A DNA stretch of 64,000 nt from NCBI GenBank assembly GCA_025403435.1, contig JAJQZP010000465.1, forward strand, positions 23,997-87,996. Direction: 5' to 3'. Both the position numbers and the translations under genes were made by a program. The notes below the pieces were generated by a model that made no database searches, was not told the origin of the DNA, and worked only from the letters and a program-made list of their open reading frames with translations. Positions 48,345 through 60,567 of this stretch are shown here, piece after piece. Position 1 is the stretch's first letter; each line of letters opens with the position of its first letter. This DNA comes from Artocarpus heterophyllus. Taxonomy: Eukaryota > Streptophyta > Magnoliopsida > Rosales > Moraceae.

Positions 48345-49107
48345 ACCATCGCTGAGCAATGATCTTTTATCTGCAAAGAGATTAAATGAAGAACCAAAAT
48401 ATGTATTTGATTTGATTTTGTCAGCCTATTTAGAAACCAAGGAGGAATGTTCTTCATCGATGATCCTGATGGAACTGAAAAAACATTTTTGAATCGTTCT
48501 CTGCTTGCAGATATAGGTCACAAGATTTAGTTTCTCTTGTGACAGCATCCTTTGGAGTTGCAGCTGGCATACTACCTGGTGGACGAACAACACACTCGAG
48601 ATTCAAGATTTCGCTCTTACTAGATAACCATACTAATTGTTCTGTAAGTAAGCAACTAGCCTTGGCTAAATTATTACAAATGGCAAAATTAATTGCATGT
48701 GATGAAGCTCCAATGGTGCGCCGGGAGGCAATAGAAGTATTAGATAGAACATTACAAGATATAAATGAATTCAATTTGTCTTTTGGTGGCAAATTTGTTG
48801 TTTTAGGTAGTGATTTTCGTCAAGTATTACTTCTTGTTGGTAGGGGAATAGCAGCAGATATTGTGAAACAAAGTCTTGTGAAATCATACTTGTGGAAAAA
48901 GTTTACAATGATAAAATTAGTCCATAATATGATAACAAGATTAGATCCTACATTGTCTAAATATTTGCTCAAAATTTGGAATGGTGAAGAAGTGTGTGAT
49001 CGTTTGGTAGAATTCGAATTCCAAAGTAGCATGCTTATGCCATATAAAAATGATGTATCATTGTTGAAACGGTTGATAGATCTTGTTTTCTCAGATATGG
49101 ATGTCTA
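48345..49107 (+). pseudogene. Helitron PIF1-type helicase, 5' portion
   Basis: Encodes part of the RepHel helicase that drives rolling-circle transposition. The Walker A region is near 48465-48490 as DPDGTEKTFL, where the invariant GTGKT has Glu for the second Gly. Stops follow, then an open frame 48539-49107 reads SFGVAAGILPGGRTTHSRFK, Walker B-like LIACDEAPMVRREAIE, then GGKFVVLGSDFRQVLLLVGRG. These are the PIF1-like helicase motifs I to III in order. The frame is cut at 49107 by a copia LTR and the gene resumes at 55590. The Rep domain is not in the window. A frameshift between motif I and the rest makes it non-functional. Confidence 0.88.
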
Positions 49108-49509
49108 TGTAAGAAATCCTTGTTGATATAAATTTACTAGGCATATAATCAAATTGCATATTACAGATCAAAATAAAGCGGAAAAATAATGAAAGAAAAA
49201 TCTGACCTCCAGCCATTGATGTTCTTGTTGGGACTGTAATGGACGAATTTTAGAGTGTTTTGGCTTCTTCGACACCTAAGCCATTTGTATAGGTAGTGTA
49301 TTATCTAAAGAAATTGCTAGGAATAGGGACCCAATGCCATTCTACCTCTATATATAGATCTATAGGCACCTTTTACATCAAGGGTTGCAATTGTTGTCAA
49401 TGGCTGTTACCAAGAGTCACAACTTTTATAGATATATTGACCACATTGGTCACAACTATTGCTAAAGGTTGTAACCATTAATAACCGAGTGAATGGTTGT
49501 ATTCTTTTA
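49108..49509 (-). repeat. copia 3' LTR
   Basis: Starts TGTAAGAAATCC and ends at ...ttctttta (the CA terminus has become TA). It carries the shared block ctacctctatatatagatct, a plausible TATA-bearing motif. It aligns with 55160-55557 throughout. Confidence 0.92.
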
Positions 49510-49923
49510 TTCTCCTACTTGATTAATATATCTTATGAAAAAATTCAGTCAACACTTTATTTAAGAAACAAACACATGAATTATGGTGATAGGTCATCTT
49601 AAGAGGGAGTATTATCTTCCATGCATTACAATGTATTTTGTCTCTTAATACCAACCCTTATATGATAACACAACTTAATGAATAAACACTCCATTTATTC
49701 TAGGTCTAACTTAAATATGTCTTCTCAAAAAGACTGATATGTATATAACTGAGTATGAGAAAAACATCACAACTAAATAAGAGTTTCAAATACATAATAA
49801 TTGTATGTACAAGCAAATCACACCATGGAACAAAGTCAAATCCTAACTAAATGATCCTTAAAACTCTTTGGTGGAATGCCTTTTGTCAAAGGATCAGCAA
49901 TCATCAATTCAGTGCTAATGTGT

Positions 49924-51430
49924 TCAATGACCACTTTCTTTCTTATCCGTAGCACGTTCTCTAATGGCTAAATACTTAATGTCGATGTGCTTACTTCGAC
50001 TACCACTCTTATTATTCTTAGCCATAAAAACAGCAACTGAACCATCACAACATATCTTTAATGGCCTAGAAATAAAATCCATAATTCTAAGCCTAGACTT
50101 GAAACTCTTCAACCATACATCATGTGAAGTAGCCTCAAAACAAGAAATGAACTTGGCCTCCATAGTGGAAATGGCAACTAAGGTTTGCTTTCCACTTCTC
50201 CAAGATACAGCTCTATCGACTAGCATAAAGATATACAAGATGTTGATTTATGAGAATTAACACAACTAGTAAAGTCTGAATTATAACCTCCAGATTGTCA
50301 GTCCGTCTATACATAAGCATATAATCCTTTGTACCTTGAAGGTACCATATCACTTTCTTTGCAGCCCTCTAGTGGTCAATGCCTAGATTACTCTGATATC
50401 TTCCAAACATTTCCACAACAAATGCAATGTAAGATCTTACACAAACCTCAGCATACATCAGGTTTCCAACAGCTGAAGCATATAGAATGTTTTTCATTTG
50501 TTCCCTCTCAAAATAATTTTTTGAACATTGGTTCAAATTGAACCTATCACCCTTCACAATAGGTGCTACACTCGGTGAACAATCTTTCATCCGAAATCCC
50601 TTCAAAACCTAATTGATGTAGGTCTCCTAGGACAAACCTAAAATGCCTCATGATCTATCTCTATGAATCTTAATGCCAATGACATAAGATACCTCACTTA
50701 TATCTTTCATATCAAAATTCTTAGAGAGAAATCATTTCACCTCATGTAGCAACCCTTTTATCATTAGTTGCAAGTAGAATATTATCCACATATAGAACAA
50801 GAAAATAGATTTTGCTCCCACTAACCTTTTGGTATATACATTGATCCATGATATTCTTTACAAAACCAAAAAGAAGAGATGACCTCATGGAATTTCAAAT
50901 ACCATTAATGAGAGGCCCATTTCAATCCATATATAGATTTCCTAAACTTACAACCAAGTGTTTGCCATCACTAGAGGATAATCCTTCTAGTTATTTCATG
51001 TAAACCTCTTTCTCTAGATCACCATTAAGAACCGTCATTTTCATATCCATTTGATGTAATTCCAAATCAAAATGGGCAACCAAAACCATAATTACACGAA
51101 GAGAATCTTTCTTAGATATAGGAGAAAAAGTCTCTTTATAATCGATTCCTTCCCTTTAAGTGAATCCTTTAGCAATAAGTCTAGCCTTATATCTCTCAAT
51201 ATTGCCTCATGAGTCTTTCCTTGTCTTAAAGACCCATCTGTATCCAATGGTTTTTACACCATTAGGCAACTCCACAAGATCCCAAACTCGGTTAGATGCC
51301 ATAGAATTCATCTCCTTTATCACAACATTATACCATAAGTCAGACTGTTTACAACTCATGGCTTATGAAAATGTTTCAAGATCATTTTCGGCTCCAATAT
51401 TGTAGTTAGACTCCTGTAGATACACAATAT
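49924..51430 (-). pseudogene. copia reverse transcriptase and RNase H
   Basis: RNase H part at 49924-50238: VSWRSGKQTLVAISTMEAKF and AKNNKSGSRSKHIDIKY, as in copia elements. The RT C-terminal part is at 50369-50605. The catalytic box on the minus strand at 50781-50792 reads YVDN instead of YVDD, so the second catalytic aspartate is lost. RT N-terminal sequence lies at about 50880-51400 with stops. Confidence 0.85.
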
Positions 51431-51439
51431 AGTCACTAG

Positions 51440-52700
51440 GAATTGTTGATCACCTTATTCTATTAGATCTTCTTAATGTTGGTTCATCATTATCATGAGG
51501 AATAGGATCATGTTGTTCAATAGAAGGTTTAACAATTTTTGGCATCTGTTGAATAGGTGGATCTATTAGATTATTATTAGCAGTTTGTGAAATTTCTAGT
51601 ACTGGTTGCTCAACATGCATTTGTACTTGAAGAGTGTTATGAACAACAATAATTAGTCTATCACTTGAAGTGAAAGGTTGAACAATTGTATGATCATTAT
51701 CAGGAACAACGTTCCAGGATCTATTGCTCTCACTAATCAAGTCATCATCAAGAAATTTAGCATTTCTTGATTCCACAAACCTAGTAATATGTGATGGACA
51801 ATAAAATCTGTATCCCTTAGACCCTTCAACATATCCAATAAAATATCCACTTATTGTCCTTGGGTCTAGCTTCTTCTCTTGTGGATTATAAACTCTTACT
51901 TCAAACGAGCATCCACAAACACGAATATGTAGTAAGCTTGGTTTCTAACCTTTGAATAACTTAAAAGCCATATTTGGAATCGTGTTAGGTGGAACTTAGT
52001 TCACTATATATGTTGTCGTTTTAAGAGCTTCAGTTCATAAAAACTCAGGGAGTTTAGAGCTAACAAGCATACCCTGCACCATGTCTAATAATGTTCAGTT
52101 TCTTTTTTCTGCCACACCATTTATGTCTAGAGAACCAAGCATAGTGTACTGGGTAACAATCCTATGCTCTTTAAGAAACTTCGTAAATGGATCAGGTGCT
52201 TGTCCATCTTCAGTGTATCTACCATAGTATTCTCTACCTCTATCTAATCTCACGATCTTCATTTGCTTTTCCACATTATTTCTCTACTTTTGCTTTGAAA
52301 ACCTTAAAAGCATCTAATGCTTTATTCTTATTATTAAGGAAGTAAAGATACATGTATCGTGAATTATCATCTGTGAAAGAGACGAAGTACTTTTAACGAT
52401 ATGAGTCCATGTCTATGTATGATTTTCAACATGTTTGAGCTCCTCTTGGCACCTTTCTTTGACACATCCGTCTGCTTACCCTTTATGTAGTTTACACAAG
52501 TATCAAAATTAGTAAAATCTAAAGTACTAAGTACTCCATCATTTACCAATCTCTTGATTCTCTGTATGGAGATATGCCCTATCCGATGCCACAACATGGA
52601 GGAATCCTCATTCATAACACATCTTTTAGTACCAGCATTATCATGAACATGCATTGTGGTATAAGAGGCATCATTGTGTAATTAATTTGAAAAGACCATC
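51440..52700 (-). pseudogene. copia integrase
   Basis: The N-terminal zinc region (52367-52654) has MLWHRIGHISIQRIKRL with both histidines. The second cysteine of the usual C-x2-C is replaced (CVNY). The core and the linker to RT (51450-51776, ending in LRRSNRIR, a typical copia junction) have stops and shifts between them. Confidence 0.8.
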
Positions 52701-52889
52701 AAACAATGTACCATTACCAAAAAGTTCAGATTTATAAAATAAACTAAAAATAGTATCTAAAAAGTTAAAACAATATCCCAAAAGGTACAAGTCTTGAAAC
52801 TAAAATTAAATTCCTAGTGAAACTAGGAATATGAAAAGTCTTTTCCAAAACTAAAACAAAGCTGCTACTCAAACTTAAATTACATGTTC

Positions 52890-53836
52890 CTATTGCCCCA
52901 CATGAGAACGCATCTTGTTTCCTGAATAAATGCACTGCTCACTTGCCACTAGCTTCTTTAGATTTTGCAAACCGTGCAAGGAATTTGTAACATGGATTGT
53001 AGAATGAGATTCAATCCACCATATTTTACAACCAACATCAATCATATTGGATTCATAACAAACAAATGAGATTAGTATACCTTTCTTCTCAAGCCAACTA
53101 TTAAACTTAGGGCAATCATTCTTCATGTACCCTTTCTTCCTACAGAAGAAGCATTTGGGTTCCTTCTTGATATTAGCTTGGGCTGGTATCTTACCTTTTT
53201 GCTTATGCTTGGCTTGATTCTTGATCTTTACTTGAGTTGCTAGATTCACACTCTCCCCTCCCTCCATAGTCAATCTACCTTCCTCTTGAACACACATGGT
53301 CATAAGTTCATTGATTGATCATTTATCCTTATGTGTATTGTAAGAGATCTTAAAAGGTGCATACTGTTATGGAAGAGTATTCAGAATGTAACGTACAAGG
53401 AAAGACTCAACATATCAACCTCAAGAGTCTTTAATTGAGCTGCAATATCCCTCATTTGCATGATGTGTTCATGCACACCATGAATAGTAGTGAGCTTCTT
53501 GGATGAGAATTTCATAATCAGGGTGCTAGCTAATGCCTTGTATGAAGACTCAAATTGCTCATCAATAGCCTTCAACAAATCTCGGATAGAACCATGAATA
53601 CCAACAGAGATCTTCATCTTTATGAACATTACACTGAGGTGATTAGATCGCTCCTATTTTTCATATCGATCAACATCATCTAGTTGACTGGTTTCAGTAA
53701 TAACAGGTGGTTTATCTTTTCGGATAGCATAATCAATATCTATACATCCCAAATGAAGGAGAATTCTCTCCTTCCATACCTTATAGTTATCACTCTTTAA
53801 TTTAGGAATGTCATATTTAAAATCAGAGTAACTCAC
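52890..53836 (-). pseudogene. copia gag and protease
   Basis: Gag begins at 53836 (YDIPKLKSDNYKVWKERIL, the copia N-terminal domain), continues at 53381-53629 with LKAIDEQFESSYKALAS, and reaches the zinc knuckle at about 53105-53150, CFFCRKKGYMKNDC, in which the histidine of CCHC has become Tyr. The protease start reads WWIESHSTIHVTNS where D-S-G is expected, so the catalytic Asp is Glu and the Gly is His. Three frames are used. Confidence 0.85.
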
Positions 53837-55147
53837 TGGCTGTATAACTGCACAAAATTAAACATACATGCTTATGTCACAAAATTGAGGCTAATAACAA
53901 TATATCATGTTTACCAATGTAAATCGTGCTAGAAGAATATGAATCAATGACATGAAAATTGCCTGTGGGCTAAATGTTTAATTCAAATAGATTCATATAT
54001 AACTTTATAATGAAACTATCAAATTATATTCCATTTCTTAATCCCTATGGGTAAATCAAGGAAAATAATTTGATATTTCACCTTAATTAATCATACAATT
54101 ATAATAAAAATTTATGTGGGATAAAATATATTATATTACATATGATTAATTACAACTAATGTCATTATAGTACGTGTGATCAAACACTTAATGTATAATT
54201 TTGTATAATTAAAGATGTTGTGGCTGCTCTCTAATTAATTAAAAATTATACCAATCACTTGGAATTTAATTTCACGCATAAATATTCACAAAAATTGCAT
54301 GCATCAATTTATGACAAAATTTAATGATACATACAAAATTAATTATGCATAAAATATAGGCATTACTAAAATAAATACCAAAATTTTCTACTAAATGCAA
54401 ATAAAAGATTTTGGATTTTACATAATTTTATTTTAGAAATGCTAATTAATAAATTTTACAAAATATCAAATTTTTAAAATACTACAAAATTTCATATTCA
54501 ATTTCTGTAAAAATGCACAATGGAATTAAAAAAATGAATCTCAGTGAGAAACGACGAGTCATTTTACAATATGAAAGCCAGCCTAACAGAAGAAAACGAC
54601 ATGTCGTTTTCTTTTTGAAGGAAAAACGACATGTCCTTTTGTATAATGACTGATAGCCTTCTCATTTGTCAAATGACATGTTGTTTTTCACCGTCTTCAA
54701 CCTTGGGCCATGTCTATTTGACCCGAAATAGACCCAAATGGATCCAACTTTTAAAACCGTCTATTTCTAAGCCTCTCGGATACCGAAAATGACATCTTAA
54801 AGCCCAAAACTCATAGAAATCTAATTTCTAATGATTTCTAGCATTAACCTGCATCAAAAAATTGTTTAAATTAATCTTGCAGAAGATTTTGGGTTCGTAC
54901 AATTCAGTTACGACTCGGTTGATGAACTGTATATTTCTAAGCCTTATGGACACCAAAATTCTCATTTAAAATCACAAAATTATTAGAAATCCAATTACCT
55001 AATGATCCTTAACCTTATTTTTCATCAAAAATTGTCTAAAATAATTTTTCAAAATTTTGGTTTGTTTTGTAACTGTTTTGTAGAACATGAAAAAACAAAA
55101 GTCATTCAAACCAACAAATTCACATCAAGGTAGAGGCAAACAATTGC
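53837..55147 (-). other. copia leader region
   Basis: AT-rich untranslated region between the primer site and gag, about 1.3 kb, with no open frame of note. It contains a few short imperfect repeats of acgacatgtcgtttt around 54595-54630. Confidence 0.5.
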
Positions 55148-55158
55148 ACTAATACCAA
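55148..55158 (-). other. copia primer binding site
   Basis: The minus strand reads TGGTATTAGTGC a base or two inside the 5' LTR. It resembles the tRNA-Met site TGGTATCAGAGC with substitutions. Confidence 0.65.
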
Positions 55159-55159
55159 A

Positions 55160-55557
55160 TGTAAGAAATCCTTAATAATCTAAACTATGCATATAATTAA
55201 ATTACATATTATAAATCAATTTAAAGCGGAAAAATAATGAAAGGGAAATTTCACCTCCAGCCATTGATGTTCTTGTCAGAACTGCAATGGACGAATTTTA
55301 GAACATTTTAGGTTCTTCTACACCTAAGCAATTTGTATAAATGATGTATTATCTGAAGAAATTACTAAGAATAGGGACCAAATGCCATTCTACCTCTATA
55401 TATAGATCTATAGACACCCCTTCCATCAAAGGTTGTAACTGTTGCCAATAGCTATTATCAAGAGTCACAACTTTTACATATATATTGATCACATTAGTCA
55501 CAACTGTTGTTAAAGGTTGTAACCGTGAATAACTGTGTGAAGAGTTATATTCTTTCA
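55160..55557 (-). repeat. copia 5' LTR
   Basis: TGTAAGAAATCC ... tattctttca with TG...CA termini. Transcription of the element would start here on the minus strand. The ctatatatagatctatag word near 55397 is shared with the other LTR. Confidence 0.92.
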
Positions 55558-55589
55558 ATCTATCCTAAAAACTATACTTTATAATAAAA

Positions 55590-56163
55590 CATGTTATTTT
55601 GAATCCAAAAAATGACTTCGTTGATCGGGTTAATAATTTGTTAAGTAATCGCTCTTCCGGAGATAGTGTAAAATACTATAGTTTTGATGAAGTCATGGAT
55701 AGAACAGGGCAGATTTTCCAAAAAACTTCCTCAATATCTTGACACGTAATGGAATCCCTCCTCACGAATTGATTTTGAAGAAAGAGTGTCTACTTATGTT
55801 ACTTAGTAATATTAACCCAGCTCAAGGATTGTGTAATGGAAGAAGATTAATTTGTGGAGGGTTTGAAAGTAATATCACTCATGTGGAAATTGCAGCTAGA
55901 GAACATCGGGGAAAACGAGTATTTTGCATGAATTCCTTTCATACCAGTGGAGAATGAGAAAAATTCATTCCCTTTTAAGAGAACCCAATTTCCACTCCAG
56001 CCATTTAAATAAAGCTCAAGGTCAAACTTTGGACTTTGTAGGGTTGTATCTAGCAGAACCTGTTTTCTCACATGGACAACTTTATGTCGCAATGTCTAGG
56101 GCCGCAATGGCTGATTCTATTAAGATATTTATCAAAATAGATCTTCTACCTTACAATGCATGA
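55590..56163 (+). pseudogene. Helitron PIF1-type helicase, 3' portion
   Basis: Continuation of the gene cut at 49107. The pieces are, in order, NPKNDFVDRVNNLL, then (55739-55957) FLNILTRNGIPPHEL and NPAQGLCNGRRLICGGF, then (about 55975-56163) LNKAQGQTLDFVGLYL with FSHGQLYVAMSRA, which is the conserved C-terminal helicase motif. Each lies in a different frame and stops separate them. It ends at 56163, close to where family members end. No Helitron terminal hairpin or CTAG end was identified downstream. Confidence 0.88.
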
Positions 56164-58779
56164 AGAATATTATCTTGTGGTGAAATTTTGTAGTTGGCAA
56201 ATTGTACTTCGCTACGAGGAGATGACTCTCCCTTCATAGACTCTTGACTTTTTTTTTTTTTTTTTGTCTGCTTAATTTTTATTTCGCACAAATTTTAAGA
56301 ACTATTTCTAAATTTCTTTCCATTTTGACCACAAGGACATGCTTGTGCTCGATAGCATTGACAGTGAAATGGTACAGAGATCAGAGTTGATTCACTTTTG
56401 CTTTTTATAAGTTTGTTAGACTCCTCCCAGCCTGCCTGATCAATCTTAAATATTTTCAAGTTGGTATTTCGTACCATTTCTTTCACATATCATTACGGAG
56501 AATCACGTATTTCCGTTTGAAATTAACATATATATGTGAACTTATAACCATTGTTGCATTTAATAGCTTTCAATCCAATGGAATCATTCCCCATGAAAAA
56601 AAAAATTTGTTTTGTTTTGGCTATCTCATCAACAAAGATTTAATCTTGTCTTCCCAAGGAGTGTGCTAATTATCTTTTTTTTTTTTTTTTTCCTTTTCAA
56701 TATACATTTCGTCTATATTGTATCTTTTCTTTACTGAGTAGAATTTTTTTCTCCTTTTATTCTAGACTCTATCTTCAACAAAGGATGATGTTCATCCGTT
56801 TACATGGTATTAAATATACGCCTATTTGTAGGATTCACATTCAAACATATACAAGACATTTTTCAAAATATATTTTTATATAATTTACTTTTAAATTTTT
56901 ATTTCGTTCAAGTGTCTTTCTTTACCTTTTTTTTTAAAAAAAAAAAAAAAACTTATTCACATCAAAGTATAAGCTAAACGTTTTGATGTGCAACTTTGGA
57001 GGCTAGATATTGAACCAGTGGCATTTCCTTATTTTCGTAAATGTAATTTACATCTCATGAAGGTGATAATTATGCTATTTATTTACTAACACTTTAGAGA
57101 ACTTTTATAGTTAATATGCACATTTAATTTGATACTTTCATTGTACTTTATAATCATGGAACTAATAATAACCACAGCTATAAAATTGAAAATTATTTTT
57201 TCTGCCGCTCTTTTTTTTCAGAGGTCTAATGTGTTTCACTATGACAATTCTTCATGTAGCCTTTGAAAACATTGAATTTACTCTTAGTAATTTTTTTTTC
57301 ATTCCGAATTTCAGTCGTCTCAAATTATTATAGCAATAAATTACAAGTTTTATGTGCATCTTCCTCATGTCACCCTTGCAGCATCCAAAAGATGAATAAC
57401 ATTTTAACCACTGACATTAATCTTCAAGATTTCAAACTTTTCATGAAGCTTTCTTATTGTTTGACATAACTTATAACAGGTTAGATGTTATCCTCAAGAT
57501 CTTGAAAGTATCTTATTCAGGCTGCTTTATCTGCAATATTGGCCTTCTTTTTGTTCGAAATTCATATTTTCTTCATTCATTGTTATATAATCAAATCATC
57601 CAAACCAAAATGGAAAAAAAAGTAGATAAGTAGAAAAAATCACAAGAATGCAAGAGGGATAAAAAGTTGGCAATCCTTTGACGTAGCGTTTTCCTCTAAC
57701 ATCAAATCAACTTGAATCCAAAAATATATGACCCCTTATTTGTGTTAAATCTTTAAAAAAAAAAAAATCAAACACCCTAATTGATTATCTTCATTAATAT
57801 TATTTTTAAAAATAATTACTCAACCATCACATAAAAATAACCAAGTAATTTTTCTCTGATTGCTTTCCTAATTGCTACCATCTTCCTTTTTATTTTTTAA
57901 GTTACATCAGCTTACTTTTCCATTACATGCTAAAGCTATAGATCCCGTGTCTTTCTGCCTACACAAGTGTTCAATAAGACCTATCTTGCACTCCTGCCTC
58001 TTAAATATTTTATATTTGTTCAAAATCTACAAACGATGCATCCTATGATATTTTTCCTCTATTAAAATGGTAACTCAACCAGTTTTTGTATCTCTAACAT
58101 CTTAATCGAAATGTGAATTTTGTTCAAATGAACATCTCACTTTTTTTCTCATGTACATCGTTTATATTAAACTAAATATTGAACAACTGTCAAATGTATT
58201 TCAAAGACGTTAATTATCAAATTTCAATCATGTCAACTGTGTATATATGTGTTTATTCAACGTAAGCAAACACAATTCAACATTTTTCTTATATTCAAAT
58301 AATTTCTGCAGAAAAACAACCAAATATATTTTTAGACACAATGGTTCCACTACCTTTCTCAAAAATTCCATTTTCATTTTCACACTCAAAGTAAAATTCT
58401 TTTGAAACCAGTCCATTTTAATGGCACACAATCCGGAACCGCAATATCTGGTGGCATAAATATGAAAATCAATTCTTTTGTAGTATTCCTCCAAATTACT
58501 CTTGTATTTTCTTGATTACAAACATATTCCCCTTAAAAAACACGGCAAAACATTTGAATTCTATTGAATCTATAATTACACAAGATGATATTGTCCCGCC
58601 AGCCATCCACCATTTCACATGTAATTTGTTGTAACCAACGCAATCAGTGCCTAATTTCAAGAAAGGCCATTGATTTATGTAATACCGTTTTCGTCTTATC
58701 CATGATCAACAAAAGAATTATTTAGAAACGTGGTACAAAAAAATTTTGATAAAGAATCAAAAAGAAAAATGGTTTTGGT
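56164..58779. other. intergenic region after the Helitron helicase
   Basis: AT-rich. The minus-strand frame 56295-56486 has a cluster of cysteines (FHCQCYRAQACPCGQNG) but no recognised family and no clear splice context. There are poly-T and poly-A runs at 56250, 56675 and 56940. Nothing else is supported. Confidence 0.5.
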
Positions 58780-58789
58780 GCCCATGAGG

Positions 58790-59270
58790 ATGTGGGACTA
58801 CATGGTGGGCCCACTGTCTACATAGACCAATAAGATTACTAAAACATGCTACCTAAAAAAAAAAACAAAATCCCTTGCCACCAGCTTGAACGTGAAAGGC
58901 ACATCCCCTTTTGTATATAAGGAGGATCGTCCCAAACATGAGATAGCCTTTAATCCGAGTAGGCTTCATCTGCAAAAGCAGACAACAAAAGCTCTACATC
59001 AAAGGTATTATGGCTAGTTTTTACTTTTTTTTCTTTCTTTAGTATCATTTTTTTTTTCATTGCTTTTTTTAATCATCGTATGCTTTATTAGCAGTTCTTT
59101 TACTAGGGTTTTACGAACGTCGACTAACAAATTATTCCTTCTCAGCATGCCAAACACTAGTAGAAGACTAGTTCGGCTGATACCAACATAGCTAATTGAC
59201 GCTGGCATTTCAAATACGTCCAGCTGAACAAAGGCGAACACACCAACTCCAAGGTAATAAGCAATAACTT
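58790..59270 (+). promoter_or_regulatory. promoter-like sequence with exon-like blocks
   Basis: A CCAAT motif (accaataag, about 58827) is followed by a TATA-box-like ttgtatataagg (about 58912), then a leader with cagacaacaaaagctctac and a donor-like AAAG|GTATTATGG near 59005. Downstream, at about 59145-59255, an exon-like stretch lies between a ttccttctcag acceptor and CAAG|GTAATAAGC. Only tiny plus-strand frames exist (15 codons or fewer before a stop), so a non-coding or decayed transcript is possible. Function is not known. Confidence 0.35.
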
Positions 59271-59923
59271 GTTGGTTTTGAATTATTATTATTACGATTT
59301 TTTTTTGCGTTTGAAAAAAATTATATTATGCTAGTAATGTTTTGTTTTAAACCGTCAAACCTATATTAAGTTATGATGAAAAACTATTATACTAGTAGGG
59401 TTTTGTTTTAAATTGTTAGATCTATATTAAGTTATATTAATTTTCTAATCTTTTTCAGTTTCATGTAACTTTGATCCCATATATTAATTTTCAAAAACAT
59501 GCCCTATTATCCTGTCATAAAAGCCATTTGTTATTACAATTATTATCGCCATCACATTATCATCATCATGTGACTTCTACAGTAGGCCAATGAAAAAAAA
59601 CAGAGCATTAGTAAGACTTTGTTTTAAGCAATCATCACTATTTAAGCTACTATTTGTTCTACGATTCCTCTTTAAATTTTGATTTAATTTTAATTAGATC
59701 TAATGTTCTAAAAAAGACACTACCGACAGGGATTCCCTATCCCATATGTTGTTGTTGTTGTTGCTGTTGCCTTCAAATAAGGTTATCTCCTTGAACAAGC
59801 CCTGAGAATATCCGCTCATGTCACTTTGATCTCTGAATTTACTTTTAGTGGTCTAAATTTTGAAATATACATCTTTGAAACACATGCTTCACGGATGGTC
59901 TATTTTTAGACGGACTAAGGAGG

Positions 59924-59954
<31 letters not shown>

Positions 59955-60004
59955 CGTTTTATGAGAGAGATTATCTAAAAAAAGGCACAAAACTATGAAA
60001 GATA
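59271..60004. other. AT-rich intergenic with microsatellites
   Basis: Contains a (TTG)n run at about 59748-59760 and an (AC)n-(AT)n microsatellite at about 59927-59955. Near 59340-59450 two short similar blocks (gttttgttttaaa, atctatattaagttat) form an imperfect direct repeat. Confidence 0.6.
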
Positions 60005-60567
60005 TTCTAAAAAGAAAAACAACTTGTTTGGTTCAGTTTTTCAAAAGATTTTTGTTGTTTTTGAAAATACAAAAAATGAAAACCAATTTAAAAACACGTT
60101 GGTTAAGTTTTTTATCCGAAAAAACTAAAACATTTCTCAAAACTCTCCAAATTTGTATCTAAAATTGAAAAACGAAAAAAAGGATGTTTTCATTTTTTTT
60201 TCTTTCTTTGACAAACATAGCCCTGCCCCCCTTCTTCCTCCCCCCACCCCACCCTTTACAAGCGTTGCCCACCTCTCGTTGGTAGCCCCAGCCCATTATC
60301 GCCCTCTCCAGCAAACCCAACAACATCGGAACCACATCCCATGCAGGATTTTGTCATTGTTTCAAACAATCATCGAATCACTCCTCCTCTACCCAACCCT
60401 TGCCGACGGCCCAAACAACTCCTCCCCCCACTGCCTCCTCACCAAAGCAGCGACCTACCCATCCCTTCATCCATCAGTCCTAACGCAGCACCACAACAAC
60501 GGCCTATTCGCGTCGGGTATCTCACAATGAGAGGCAGCTCGCGTAGGGAGGAAGCTTGCAACGGGCA

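Larger units (their letters stand above)
49108..55557 (-). mobile_element. Ty1/copia LTR retrotransposon, decayed, inserted in the Helitron helicase
   Basis: Two LTRs, 49108-49509 (402 bp) and 55160-55557 (398 bp), both start TGTAAGAAATCC. Flanking 5-mers gtcta (49103-49107) and atcta (55558-55562) match at 4 of 5. The coding order on the minus strand is gag, protease, integrase, RT, RNase H, the copia order. All reading frames are broken. LTRs differ at many positions and several catalytic residues are changed, so the insertion is old. Confidence 0.92.

Noticed and set aside
56295..56486. 63-codon Cys-containing minus-strand frame
   Set aside because: No recognised domain, no splice or promoter context; kept only as a note in the intergenic entry.
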